Part shown: positions 30,301-36,659 of the stretch, one piece after another
Numbering within the stretch: the first letter of the stretch is position 1
Layout of the letters: the number at the start of each line of letters is the position of its first letter
From: Cytobacillus stercorigallinarum
Lineage (GTDB): Bacteria > Bacillota > Bacilli > Bacillales > Cytobacillaceae
DNA length: 64,000 nt
Reading direction: 5' to 3'
Assembly (NCBI RefSeq): GCF_014836495.1
Contig: NZ_JACSQT010000008.1
Span: 124,001 to 188,000 of the forward strand
The notes under the pieces: model-generated
Databases searched by the model: none
What the model was told of the DNA's origin: nothing
What the model saw: the letters and a program-made list of their open reading frames with translations, nothing else
Translations under genes and position numbers: made by a program

Positions 30301-30994
30301 TTATAATCCACGTGGGGATGTTGTTGCATTAACAGATAAATCTGGGAATATCGCGGCTTCCTATTCTTATGATAGCTGGGGAAATCCATTAGAAACAAAG
30401 CGTACAGGTATAGCAATAGAAAATCCATTCCGTTATGCCGGGTATCAGTTTGATGAAGAAACAGGTCTCTATTATTTAATGGCAAGATACTATCACTCAA
30501 CTCACGGTGTATTCTTATCTCTTGATCCAGAACCTGGTGATGACGATGATATTCTTACACAAAATGGTTATACTTATGCGAATAATAATCCTATAATGAT
30601 GGTAGATCCGGATGGTCATTACGCACAATTTGTTATTATGGGTGGAGTTGCTGTTTATAGGGGATATAAAGCATATAAGACATATAAAAAAGTGAAAAAC
30701 TTATCCAAAGTAACAAAAGGTCCAGGTAGCTATGTTGTAAGATATAATAATGGATATAAATATATAGGAAAAGGAAGTGTTAAAAGGTCTCGTGTTTCTG
30801 CTAAAAAACATGCTAGCAAAAATAATACTAAAGTTAAAACTATAATGTGGAAACCGGCTAAAAATCACAGGAGTGCATTTAAAAAAGAGTATAAATTAAT
30901 GAAAAAACACAATTATGGTAGAGGTGGAAAATTATATAATAAAATAAATAGCCCGGGTAGAAAGTATCACTACCAAGATTATGGCAGATATTAA
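24392..30994 (+). CDS. wapA: WapA-like RHS/YD-repeat polymorphic toxin
   Basis: 2200 aa from ATG 24392 (AAGGAGG ribosome binding site). Signal peptide residues 1-31, cleaved after DAFA. A DNRLRE-type segment lies near 294-470 (SSAYPTTNYGSSSQKWDS). Two fibronectin-III-like repeats follow (about 474-603 and 608-736), each with WPT-xQI-DG-YKL. The RHS start (GVVNAATGNLIIDETDYS) is near 760; YD repeats cover 870-1150 and 1490-2000, with two carbohydrate-binding-like blocks between (NSSFENNLDYW, NGSFEQGKTGW). The core ends with RYAGYQFDEETGLYYLMARYY and NNPIMMVDPDG near 2070. The variable tip (about 125 aa) has YVVRYNNGYKYIGKGS, then R and H in VKRSRVSAKKH, resembling a GIY-YIG nuclease. WapA-type proteins are secreted and deliver nuclease tips to neighbouring cells. 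An immunity gene follows 15 bp later. Confidence 0.93.
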   Translation: MNTRLRKYFVWILAILLVFTSIPYDAFANEKDPPKTESQENVISPSKELQSGQSQEITEVIEERTENSKVFDNKDGTFTKNIYFDPIHIEAEGEFEDVSSDLYETKLENQKVIETENTLLSSVFYEEMNKGSYAIFSKDYHSIEFSILHAEGKEKESKVQDRKPEYDGNVIVHKNIFPDIDLRNITFNENVKEDIVLQSYTGLNSFTFSLKTELKGEIQEDGSIVFFDEEKQNLVFTLPKPFMTDSNIDELSAEAAKSEDVTYDLEKSEDGYLLKVTADEKWLTDSERVFPVYIDPTTSLTTNSDAFVSSAYPTTNYGSSSQKWDSSQNEYVLKVGNYDSTTGNNFAFIKQNISKIDKAIIDSATLNMYVTHAYYASTKNGLWLDEVSGSWNASTLTWNNKPSSTNIGNLNVGRDEWVQFNVLNTVKAWAAGTKPNNGFKLHANGNGMEFWKKIVSSDNSALKPYLSVTYHYDAPTAPSVNALSNGSGTGTGYLDISWNKVDGATGYKVLVYNGKSYDSFNVGDVTNWSTKGKKIWPTEDQIKDGQYKLRTDKTGTELPFNPNPVYQNAVVDGGTYPKARNYWVRIVAIYPGGDSPQSGATRIYMPMEIPKTPTGRPYSNALSEKSGYVKLNWEPVEGADGYKIALYNGKEYEDVAIVDNETTEWTTQNKGLWPTQSQIDDGRYKLNLDGKGTELSIDPSPVYRNAKGNYPNAKNYWFKIKAYSNLGHPESNWSGLYKPTIPSAEDYLGMEDYWTGIDVHNGVVNAATGNLIIDETDYSIDGRGPGLGIGRTYNSLSSSKGIFGIGWFSDAEMNVVVDSSYVNFTDEDGTTHSFTKKSDGSYEAPTGVYLELDETDTDFILTSKDQNKMYFDKTSGRLKEIRDAQKETNKTVYEYVDNQLKTITDASGRVIKVDYSNGFVSKLTDPNGRTTTFTYKDERLVTVTNSSNEVTTYEYNENQQLSKVIDPNYTSEKPVITSYEYDTKEKRIQKVTNPKGKSTSFLYDLAKRTLILTKPKGNKTYFEYNAAANPVKQIDAYAPEESGANKNLESRYEYQGNNLIKSWNPKDIGKEATESYQYDKNGNVTSSKDSYGTETYKYNSNNDLVEYIDTEKEKTTIAYDGLNPISETDEAGVISSVAKFDDFGNEIQSSSSLAVGNNLITNSSFENNLDYWTLTNSKASGTGSLVTIPDKEYRTLGGNKALKLTTVSNTTGTELGYSAYIQDVQVEPNQTYTFSADIKTANLKNAKVFLNVRQLNGSTGVKWDSNKYSSMTGTNPWTRRQITFKTEENVDKVRLYLEIDHNHSSTSGEAWFDRVQLEKSHVSSSYNPVTNGSFEQGKTGWVLASGSASIVDDEAYDGDRSVKMTRTSTTQDRIHYRQTFVLNQPVDNPKPISLTAVSMSENVTNAIDKGPNADYSIWATIKYADGTSESRNSPFPTGTQDWNRAVLYLDAKKAITSIDFYGIFRGNNLGTVWFDAFRLIEGNILSSAEYDLKKNYAETLTDVLGRKTQKKYDDVGNLLSEVDPKGFKKSYTYDDNDQLKELALPNKTFLSYEYDKNGNNTVKNIEADNKKQAYKYQYDEDNKLTVVIDPLDKKTSYQYDDNDNLTQTTLANGQYIKNAYDEADRIDKIYYNDQLMFEFNKDKNSNETLIIDHVNKLKKEQTFDDKDRLVTQKLKKNDSELATLNWKYPTDSDKLKSTSFSHQGTDQTISYEYNKLEQNTVVKNNSNTFRLDYDESGNVTTYTPANGVGTTYVYDQAGQVISMSTNKVDAATGAMTTVIDEKYTYDANGNRIEIVYNNGDTDKFMYDSLDQLTKETLQDGTINEYEYDGFGNRISQKMGNQSTITASYNVMNQLIKYGNETIKFDAKGNRTEDGTYIYEWNAADQLTAIYKKDETTPYAEYKYDDDGRRIQKNVKGTITNYIYDGDSLNVLYESNASDQVLRSYVYGTDGQRLAFNKHSGTSVSDTFYYHYNPRGDVVALTDKSGNIAASYSYDSWGNPLETKRTGIAIENPFRYAGYQFDEETGLYYLMARYYHSTHGVFLSLDPEPGDDDDILTQNGYTYANNNPIMMVDPDGHYAQFVIMGGVAVYRGYKAYKTYKKVKNLSKVTKGPGSYVVRYNNGYKYIGKGSVKRSRVSAKKHASKNNTKVKTIMWKPAKNHRSAFKKEYKLMKKHNYGRGGKLYNKINSPGRKYHYQDYGRY

Positions 30995-31009
30995 TTATTA
31001 GGAGGTTAT

Positions 31010-32230
31010 ATGGGTACAAGAAAAATCGGGGAAGTCGTATTAAGAAAAGAAGATGACGGTGATATTGTCATTATTAATAATACTAATGTAGAAGAATCCA
31101 TTATATTTGTAAATCAGCACCAAATTAAAAGATTACAGATAGATGATTTATATGAACAAGATAATATAAATTTTTTAAAAAAATGCCCTAATATTGAAAA
31201 TATATCTATATCTAATCATTATATAAAAGATTTGACGGGTTTATACTTTTTAAAAAATTTAAAAGTACTAGCTATTAATGATACAGATTCTTCTCTTTCG
31301 ATTGACTTTAGTAGATGTACAAGTCTTGAAATAATATACGGGCAATTGCCAACTAAAATAAAAGGTATGGAAAGCCTCGTAAACTTAAGGAGAATGGAAT
31401 TATGGGGATATAAACCAAAAAATAAAAACCTTGAAGAATTTAGGAATTTAAAAAGACTTTCATTCTTAGAGCTTGTTAAATCTAATATTTCTTCACTTGA
31501 TGGTATTCAAGACTTGAAGAAGTTAAGGCATCTAGGACTATATTATTTAAGGACATTAAAAGATATTGATGAGGTTAAGTATCTATCTACTTGTTTACGG
31601 ACTTTTAAAATTGAAAATTGTAAGAAAATTAATGATTATAAGGCTATAAAGAATTTAAAATGGTTAGAAGAACTAGTAATACCGGATTGCGGGGAGATTC
31701 TATCTATTAGTTTTATAAAAGAACTTTCAAATTTAAAAACCTTCATATTTCCCGGTACAAATGTATTGGATGGAGACTTGAGTGCATGTGAAGGACTAGA
31801 TTATGTATACTTTACACAGAAAAAACATTATTCACACCATCTAGAAGGTTATTCTGTTATTCAAGATAATCGAAAAAATATAAGTGAATCTAACGAGGAA
31901 AAGCAGTTAAATGAAAAGATGCCAATAGTGTTGTGGAAAAGACGAATGGAAGAAGGTGACTATTTGTTTACAAAAGAAAACCTAGCTTCCTCTGAAAAAG
32001 TCTTGAAAAACTATATTAGCGAGATTAAAGCGTTAAATACCCCAACAATAGAGGAACTTATAGAAAGTGTAAAGAGTGTGGTATTAAAATTTAATAAACT
32101 CAATGTGGAGTATGACTTTTTTATAGAAACTATGGAACGAGAAGAACTAATAGAGTTTATTTTGGAAGTAGCAAGTTCAGGAGGACTAGAAATTGTAGAT
32201 GATATTACTGAAGAATGGAGAGAATGGTAA
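31010..32230 (+). CDS. Leucine-rich-repeat protein, probable immunity to the WapA tip
   Basis: 406 aa with no signal peptide. Residues about 35-270 form irregular leucine-rich repeats (NIENISISNHYIKDLTGLYF, LKNLKVLAIND, LKKLRHLGLYYLRTLKDI, LSNLKTFIFPG). The C-terminal about 130 residues are charged and helical and contain no motif I know. AGGAGG lies before ATG 31010, 15 bp after wapA, so it is cotranscribed. Cytoplasmic immunity proteins encoded right after RHS toxin tips are diverse, and LRR forms occur among them. The role is inferred from position. Confidence 0.75.
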   Translation: MGTRKIGEVVLRKEDDGDIVIINNTNVEESIIFVNQHQIKRLQIDDLYEQDNINFLKKCPNIENISISNHYIKDLTGLYFLKNLKVLAINDTDSSLSIDFSRCTSLEIIYGQLPTKIKGMESLVNLRRMELWGYKPKNKNLEEFRNLKRLSFLELVKSNISSLDGIQDLKKLRHLGLYYLRTLKDIDEVKYLSTCLRTFKIENCKKINDYKAIKNLKWLEELVIPDCGEILSISFIKELSNLKTFIFPGTNVLDGDLSACEGLDYVYFTQKKHYSHHLEGYSVIQDNRKNISESNEEKQLNEKMPIVLWKRRMEEGDYLFTKENLASSEKVLKNYISEIKALNTPTIEELIESVKSVVLKFNKLNVEYDFFIETMEREELIEFILEVASSGGLEIVDDITEEWREW

Positions 32231-32301
32231 TAAGGTATTAAAGAACTGATATTTATAAGTAGAATATTGGTTAGTCATATGTGTTGTTGCCAATTTTAGT
32301 C

Positions 32302-32421
32302 GCCAGAAGCATCGCCTACATGTATAAAGCAAGATGGTAAATCGATACATTTCTCAGATGGCTTAAACAGAACTTAAATACCCCTGTTTTATTTGCAACG
32401 ACTGAAAATGCAGTTTTTTAA
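32302..32421 (+). pseudogene. IS4-family transposase C-terminal relic
   Basis: The frame reads IAYMYKARW, stop, IDTFLRWLKQNLN, then TPVLFATTENAVF, stop. This matches the C-terminal helix of IS4-type DDE transposases (YKARWQIELFFRWIKQNL and GTTENAVFNQL). There is one nonsense codon (32338) and a one-base shift before NQL. No inverted repeats of an intact insertion sequence remain. It lies in the 446-bp gap after the immunity gene, which otherwise holds only hairpins. Confidence 0.7.
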
Positions 32422-32484
32422 TCAACTTTAGACCGACGATTAATTTTTCTATAAGGAAAAAATATCAAAGATTAAATTAGGGAA

Positions 32485-32522
32485 TTTCTAGATAACCAAA
32501 TTTTTTGTTGGTTATCTAGAAA
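32485..32522. repeat. Perfect 15-bp inverted repeat
   Basis: TTTCTAGATAACCAA pairs with TTGGTTATCTAGAAA around an 8-base loop. No T-run follows on either strand, so it is not a standard terminator. It lies between the IS4 relic and the terminator at 32545. Confidence 0.7.
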
Positions 32523-32544
32523 TAAAAATAAAATTAAATAAAAA

Positions 32545-32608
32545 CTCCTATGTTAAAAAAGGTGAGTTTAGTGTAACTTATACTAACCTTCTACATAGGC
32601 GTTTTTTA
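32545..32608 (+). terminator. Terminator-like hairpin after the wapA module
   Basis: Outer stem CCTATGT / ACATAGG plus an inner pairing (GTTTAGTGTAACTT with TATACTAAC partly) is followed by GCGTTTTTTATTTT. The minus strand is also T-rich beyond the stem, so it may act in both directions between wapA-immunity and the rraB-like gene. Confidence 0.6.
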
Positions 32609-32676
32609 TTTTATTATTTGACTTTGCATATAATTCATATATGAGATTTAATGATTCCTCAAGAAATTGTTAAATT

Positions 32677-32997
32677 TTAATCGACCATTACACCCCATCC
32701 ATCCGGGTATCCGCCATAAGGTTTGCATAAATCTTCAAGCTGCTGTTGTACGTTGATAATGTCATCGTAACTTATAATCATTTTTTTAGTACAATAACAT
32801 GTCCACTCTCTAGTTTCTTCATCTTGTTCTAATTCACAATTAAACCCCTGTTTATTTAATATATCCAATGTAGCTTTACCATTCTTTTCATCAGGAACTG
32901 CAACAAACAATTCTAGATAATGTGGTTCGTTAAAATCTATTCCTTCTTTATATAACATTTTCAATGCTTGTCCATCATCATTATTAGGAAATTTCAT
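32677..32997 (-). CDS. RraB-like protein (ribonuclease E inhibitor RraB family)
   Basis: 106 aa. Family features are MKFPNNDDGQALKMLYKEGI at the start, FFVAVP-like (LFVAVPDEKNGKATLDILNK), EWTCYCTKKM and the C-terminal PYGGYPDGWGVMVD. An AAGGAG site precedes ATG 32997. In E. coli RraB restrains RNase E, but Bacillus lacks a classical RNase E. In Firmicutes such proteins often sit beside RHS toxin modules, so an immunity role is possible. Here the nearest toxin relic is 270 bp upstream on the opposite strand. Function uncertain. Confidence 0.78.
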   Translation of the reverse strand: MKFPNNDDGQALKMLYKEGIDFNEPHYLELFVAVPDEKNGKATLDILNKQGFNCELEQDEETREWTCYCTKKMIISYDDIINVQQQLEDLCKPYGGYPDGWGVMVD

Positions 32998-33267
32998 TTT
33001 ACCATTTCTCCTTTTTAAATATTAAAGATCCGTTTAGCAACTACCCATTTTCACCAAAAGAATTTGTTATTTGTTCTTCTTATTTGAAATAATATCCCCA
33101 ATAGTAATTATAATAAACTATTCTTTACCTTTAAGTACAGAACTGTATAATCTCATGATATCATAAATGCTTTATGGAGATTTCCTCAACAACAGTATGG
33201 TCTATTAATTTGGAATGAACGTTCTTTGAGATTTTTCTATATGGTTGGTTACTTGATACTATTGCAC

Positions 33268-33748
33268 TTTATAGACTCTCAATTGATATCTTGATTCAAA
33301 ATGGGTATACGTATGCGAATAATAACCTTATAACGATGGTAGACCCGGATGGAAGGTATGTGTGGCATGGAGGTAGCAAGTGAATCATTAGATATTTATA
33401 AAGTGAATAAGGATTCTCAATTTTATTATTTGCTATCAGAATTATTCGACCCAGAGGATAATTCTGATAGCAAATAAGGAAAGAGTACCTAATTAATATT
33501 TAAAACAATAAATAAGTATAGACGAATTCCAAGTATGGTTTTGGGATATTTTAAATCTAAATGTAGATGTAGCAGATTCCAATGAGGAGGAGTTGATAAG
33601 CTATTTAATATACACTTTTGATAATCAGGACATAAATAAAATTAACAATGATACCATAAAAAAGACATAAGATGCGTTAAGTGCAAATTGCGATTCTGTA
33701 AAAACTATTAAATTCGTTAGAGAAAATAATATCAAATTAGCGCAGTGA
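33268..33748 (+). pseudogene. Displaced RHS tip and decayed downstream ORFs
   Basis: At 33268-33383 the frame reads YRLSIDILIQNGYTYANNN and LITMVDPDGRYVWHGG, matching the end of the WapA core (DDDILTQNGYTYANNN, VDPDG), then stops. An overlapping small frame (33367-33477, MEVASESLDIYK...) follows. At 33522-33748 there is a broken reading stretch (DEFQVWF, frameshift, WDILNLNVDVADSNEEELIS, a TAA, then DALSANCDSVKTIKF). This is the pattern of orphan toxin-immunity cassettes left when an RHS tip is replaced by recombination. The immunity fragment is unidentified. Confidence 0.65.
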
Positions 33749-33970
33749 GACTAATGAAAATATAAAATGAGGAAATCCTAGGAATAGTATCTTTTAAAAA
33801 GACTGACTCAGAAAGTTATTAAACGATGATTTTTTGCAGTCGGTCTTTATTTATATCTGATATTCCTTTTTGAGGGATTAGACACATTGCGATTGGACTA
33901 TTGTCAATAAAGTAGATATTTAATTACAAAAAAGGTTTTCTCAAAATAAATTCAAAGTAATAAGTATTAA

Positions 33971-34157
33971 AGTGCGTCATTGACAGTTCGGTCATTATTA
34001 TGGGTCATTCCGCTATTAATTTTCATAGCCCAGTCTTCTCAGTGTTTTAGGTTATTCGTAAAGATGGCGGAGCTTAGGCCATATTCTGTATCATTAGCCA
34101 GGGCGAGGGCTTCTTCATCAGATTCAGCCCTTGATAATAGAGGCAATTGGTGCAAAC
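33971..34157 (-). pseudogene. Aldehyde dehydrogenase fragment, degenerate
   Basis: On the minus strand the pieces read FAPIASIIKAESDEEALALA, NDTEYGLSSAIFTNNLK, a stop, EDWAMKINSGMTHNNDRTVN. This is the C-terminal part of an NAD-dependent aldehyde dehydrogenase (family pattern NDTEYGLSSAIFT...INSGMTHIND). One extra G and one nonsense codon break it, and both ends are missing. It lies 90 bp inside the island's right repeat. Confidence 0.75.
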
Positions 34158-34246
34158 AATCTTGAGTGCCATAATGGTGCGATATTAGAATAAGGATCTT
34201 TTAACCATATAAATTTGGGAGAAAATCATACAAGTCATATAAATAC

Positions 34247-34286
34247 AAGAAATATTAATTTCACCCTAGCTATTGACAGGATACAA
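34247..34286 (-). repeat. Right terminal inverted repeat
   Basis: Reading inward on the minus strand it begins TTGTATCCTGTCAATAG, then CTAGGGTGAAATTAATATTT and CTT. It aligns with the left repeat over about 40 bp with two small gaps and several mismatches. Confidence 0.75.
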
Positions 34287-34292
34287 CTGTAC
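34287..34292 (-). repeat. Right junction core hexamer of the island
   Basis: On the topB strand this is GTACAG, encoding Val-Gln at the end of the truncated TOPRIM half. It occupies the same place as GTCCAA at the left junction. Confidence 0.65.
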
Positions 34293-34859
34293 TCTACCAG
34301 CAGAAAGTGGTTCTTGATATTTCGTTGTTAATGCACGTGAAATATTTAATCCAATGAGCCAATCGGCTTCAGCTCTGCAAACAGCAGAATCATATAAATT
34401 TAAAAAGTCTTTCCCTGGTTTAAGGTTCTTAAATCCTTGTTGTATTGCTCGATCAGTGACAGATGAGATCCAGAGGCGGTGGATTGGCTTTTTCCATTTA
34501 ATCTTTTCTAAAATCCATCTAGCAACTAACTCACCTTCGCGTCCAGCATCCGTGGCGATAATAAAGTCTCCTACATCGTTTCGCTTGGAAAGATGCTCGA
34601 CCGTTTTAAATTGATGACTTGTTTGCTTCATTACCTTAATGCCCATTTTTTCAGGAATAATAGGCAGGTCTTCTAGTTTCCATTGTTTGTATTTGCTATC
34701 GTAATGTTCGGGCATCTTGAGTTCTATTAAATGGCCAAGCGCCCAAGTAACAATATAATGCTTACCTTCAATATAGTTTTTATGTGACTGATTACACCCT
34801 AATACTCTGGCTATTTCTCTGCCGACACTTGGTTTTTCGGCTAATACTAATGATTTCAT
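34287..34859 (-). pseudogene. topB: DNA topoisomerase III, 5' third (TOPRIM half), severed by the island
   Basis: 191 codons from ATG 34859 (AAGGGAG ribosome binding site) to the Val-Gln of SAGRVQ. It begins [20 protein letters not shown] and has the TOPRIM acidic motif [15 protein letters not shown]. Past the core, translation runs into island sequence for six codons (LYPVNS) and stops at 34266. It lacks the catalytic tyrosine, gate and zinc domains, which lie at 10048-11568. The normal promoter and start are kept, so a truncated TOPRIM peptide of 197 aa may be made. Sequence identity with the island's TopB is clearly partial, so the two genes are old homologues. Confidence 0.95.
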
Positions 34860-34997
34860 AATTGCTCCCTTCCTAAAAAACAATCTCCTAAACTAAAGGG
34901 TCGTAATTATTATAGCGGAAAATGAAATGAATTTATATGGGGGTCTAGTGCTTTATCTTGATAACATGGTAACTAGGTAAAATATGGTAAAAATCAA

Positions 34998-35026
34998 TTG
35001 ACATGATAAGTACTGCTTTATAATAT
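34998..35026 (+). promoter_or_regulatory. Sigma-A promoter of hutH
   Basis: TTGACA at 34998-35003 and TAATAT at 35021-35026, with a 17-bp spacer, a near-consensus vegetative promoter. Transcription would start near 35033, giving a leader of about 130 nt before hutH. Confidence 0.85.
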
Positions 35027-35058
35027 AGATGTAAGACAGATTAAATAGGTGAAGTATC

Positions 35059-35115
35059 ATGCGCGTAAATAATAATGAAATCATTTCAATAAAGACCCGA
35101 GTATCATTTCAGTGA
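35059..35115 (+). CDS. Possible 18-aa leader peptide in the hutH leader
   Basis: ATG 35059 follows AGGTGA and encodes MRVNNNEIISIKTRVSFQ. Its TGA stop (35113-35115) lies at the first bases of the downstream arm of the terminator hairpin, so a translating ribosome would melt the stem. It has no His codons and is not HutP. Small ORFs arise by chance, so this is a candidate only. Confidence 0.4.
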   Translation: MRVNNNEIISIKTRVSFQ

Positions 35116-35129
35116 TACTCGGGTCTTTT
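35091..35129 (+). terminator. Attenuator-type terminator in the hutH leader
   Basis: A 16-bp perfect stem (AAAGACCCGAGTATCA / TGATACTCGGGTCTTT, TTTCAG loop) is followed by TCTTTATTTT. It lies between the promoter and hutH, 34 bp before the start codon. An upstream AGTATCA (35053-35059) could pair with TGATACT of the 3' arm as an antiterminator. In B. subtilis hut is controlled by HutP antitermination at a comparable place, though there hutP itself lies upstream. Confidence 0.85.
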
Positions 35130-35163
35130 CTTTATTTTGCTACAGTGATAAGGAGGTAATAAG

Positions 35164-36651
35164 ATGATTGAATTAACAGGGGAACAACTTACGATAGAGC
35201 AAGTGAGGGCGGTAGTCTTTCAAGGGGAAGAAGTTAAGATAGCCCGTATTAGTATAGATAATATAGAAAGAAGTCATATGGCTGTAAAGAGAATGGTTGC
35301 GGAAGGAAAAACGGTATATGGCATTACGACCGGTTTCGGGAAGTTTAGTGATGTCCATATTGATCGCAAACATGTAGAGGAGTTGCAGATCCATTTAATA
35401 CGCTCTCATGCCTGTGGCGTGGGTGAGGAATTCCCAGAGGAGGTTTCTCGGGCAATGTTATTGTTAAGGGCAAATGCGCTTATAAAAGGCTATTCAGGTG
35501 TTCGTCTATCATTAATCAATCGATTGGTTACTTATCTAAACCGTGGTATTCATCCCGTGGTTCCTCAGCAAGGGTCCTTGGGTGCAAGTGGTGATTTAGC
35601 GCCGCTATCCCATTTAGCACTAACACTGGTTGGAGAAGGTGAAGTATTTTTCAATGGACAAAAACGTCAGAGTGCAGAAGTGCTACAGACATGTGACATC
35701 ACTCCGCTGACTTTGGAAGCAAAAGAAGGTCTAGCGTTAATTAACGGGACGCAAGCTATGACCGCTCAAGGAGTAATCGCCTATATTGAAGCGGAAAACT
35801 TAGCTTATGAAAGCGAAAAGATCGCGGCAATCTCGGTAGAAGCATTAAATGGTATAATCGATGCATTTGATCATAAAGTGCATGAAGCTCGTGGCTATCC
35901 TGAGCAAATCGCAACAGCAAAAAGGATGAGGTCATACTTAAGTGGTAGCAAGTTAACTACTGTTCAAGGAGAGATAAGAGTCCAGGATGCCTACTCTATA
36001 AGATGTATACCGCAAGTTCACGGTGCTACTTGGCAAGCCCTTAACTATGTGAAAGAAAAGCTCGAAATTGAAATAAATGCTGCAACAGATAATCCTTTAA
36101 TCTTTAATGATGGAGAAAAGGTAATTTCAGGCGGGAACTTTCATGGTCAACCAATTGCGTTAGCTATGGATTTTTTGAAAATTGCCGTGGCAGAGTTAGC
36201 GAATATATCTGAAAGAAGAATAGAAAGGTTAGTTAATCCACAACTCAATCAATTGCCCGCTTTTCTTAGCCCAGAACCAGGGTTGCAATCAGGTGCTATG
36301 ATTATGCAATATTGTGCAGCTTCACTCGTGTCCGAAAACAAGACACTGGCTCATCCTGCTAGTGTTGATTCAATTCCTTCTTCAGCTAATCAAGAGGATC
36401 ATGTAAGTATGGGAACGATTGCTGCAAGGCATGCTTATCAAATCATAAAAAATGTAAATAAAGTGATTGCAATTGAATTGATTTGTGCGATGCAAGCGGT
36501 AGAATTTAAAGGAATAGATAAGATGGCTAATCATACCCGCTCACTATATGAACAAGGTCGAACAATTGTACCAACGATAAAACAGGATCGTATTTTTTCT
36601 ACCGATATCGAAAAGTGCACGGAGTGGCTTAAAAATAAAGCTTATGCTTAA
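35164..36651 (+). CDS. hutH: Histidine ammonia-lyase
   Basis: 495 aa. The MIO cofactor triad Ala-Ser-Gly is in [17 protein letters not shown] (about residues 140-155). Other family blocks are [39 protein letters not shown] and [20 protein letters not shown]. It deaminates histidine to urocanate and ammonia. An AAGGAGG site precedes ATG 35164. Unusually there is no hutU, hutI, hutG or hutM next to it, and no hutP upstream. Control is probably by the leader terminator. Confidence 0.95.
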   Translation: MIELTGEQLTIEQVRAVVFQGEEVKIARISIDNIERSHMAVKRMVAEGKTVYGITTGFGKFSDVHIDRKHVEELQIHLIRSHACGVGEEFPEEVSRAMLLLRANALIKGYSGVRLSLINRLVTYLNRGIHPVVPQQGSLGASGDLAPLSHLALTLVGEGEVFFNGQKRQSAEVLQTCDITPLTLEAKEGLALINGTQAMTAQGVIAYIEAENLAYESEKIAAISVEALNGIIDAFDHKVHEARGYPEQIATAKRMRSYLSGSKLTTVQGEIRVQDAYSIRCIPQVHGATWQALNYVKEKLEIEINAATDNPLIFNDGEKVISGGNFHGQPIALAMDFLKIAVAELANISERRIERLVNPQLNQLPAFLSPEPGLQSGAMIMQYCAASLVSENKTLAHPASVDSIPSSANQEDHVSMGTIAARHAYQIIKNVNKVIAIELICAMQAVEFKGIDKMANHTRSLYEQGRTIVPTIKQDRIFSTDIEKCTEWLKNKAYA

Positions 36652-36659
36652 CGTTGTTC

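Larger units (their letters stand above)
11575..34286. mobile_element. Tn554-like transposon/genomic island inserted in topB, carrying its own topB and a WapA toxin
   Basis: The element is defined by three facts. First, the chromosomal topB is split exactly at its ends. Second, the ends carry imperfect inverted repeats. Third, the left end encodes three consecutive tyrosine-recombinase-like proteins and a coiled-coil helper, the organisation of Tn554 tnpABC. It spans 22,712 bp between junction cores and shows no direct target repeat beyond the hexamer position. Cargo in order: recombinase operon, XRE regulator, orphan OrfA-like HTH gene, complete topB, decayed YIP1/adaptor genes, wapA plus immunity gene, IS4 relic, rraB-like gene, RHS and aldehyde dehydrogenase relics. 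The relics crowd the right half, suggesting repeated cargo turnover. It could also be called an integrative island, since no transfer genes are present. Confidence 0.88.
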
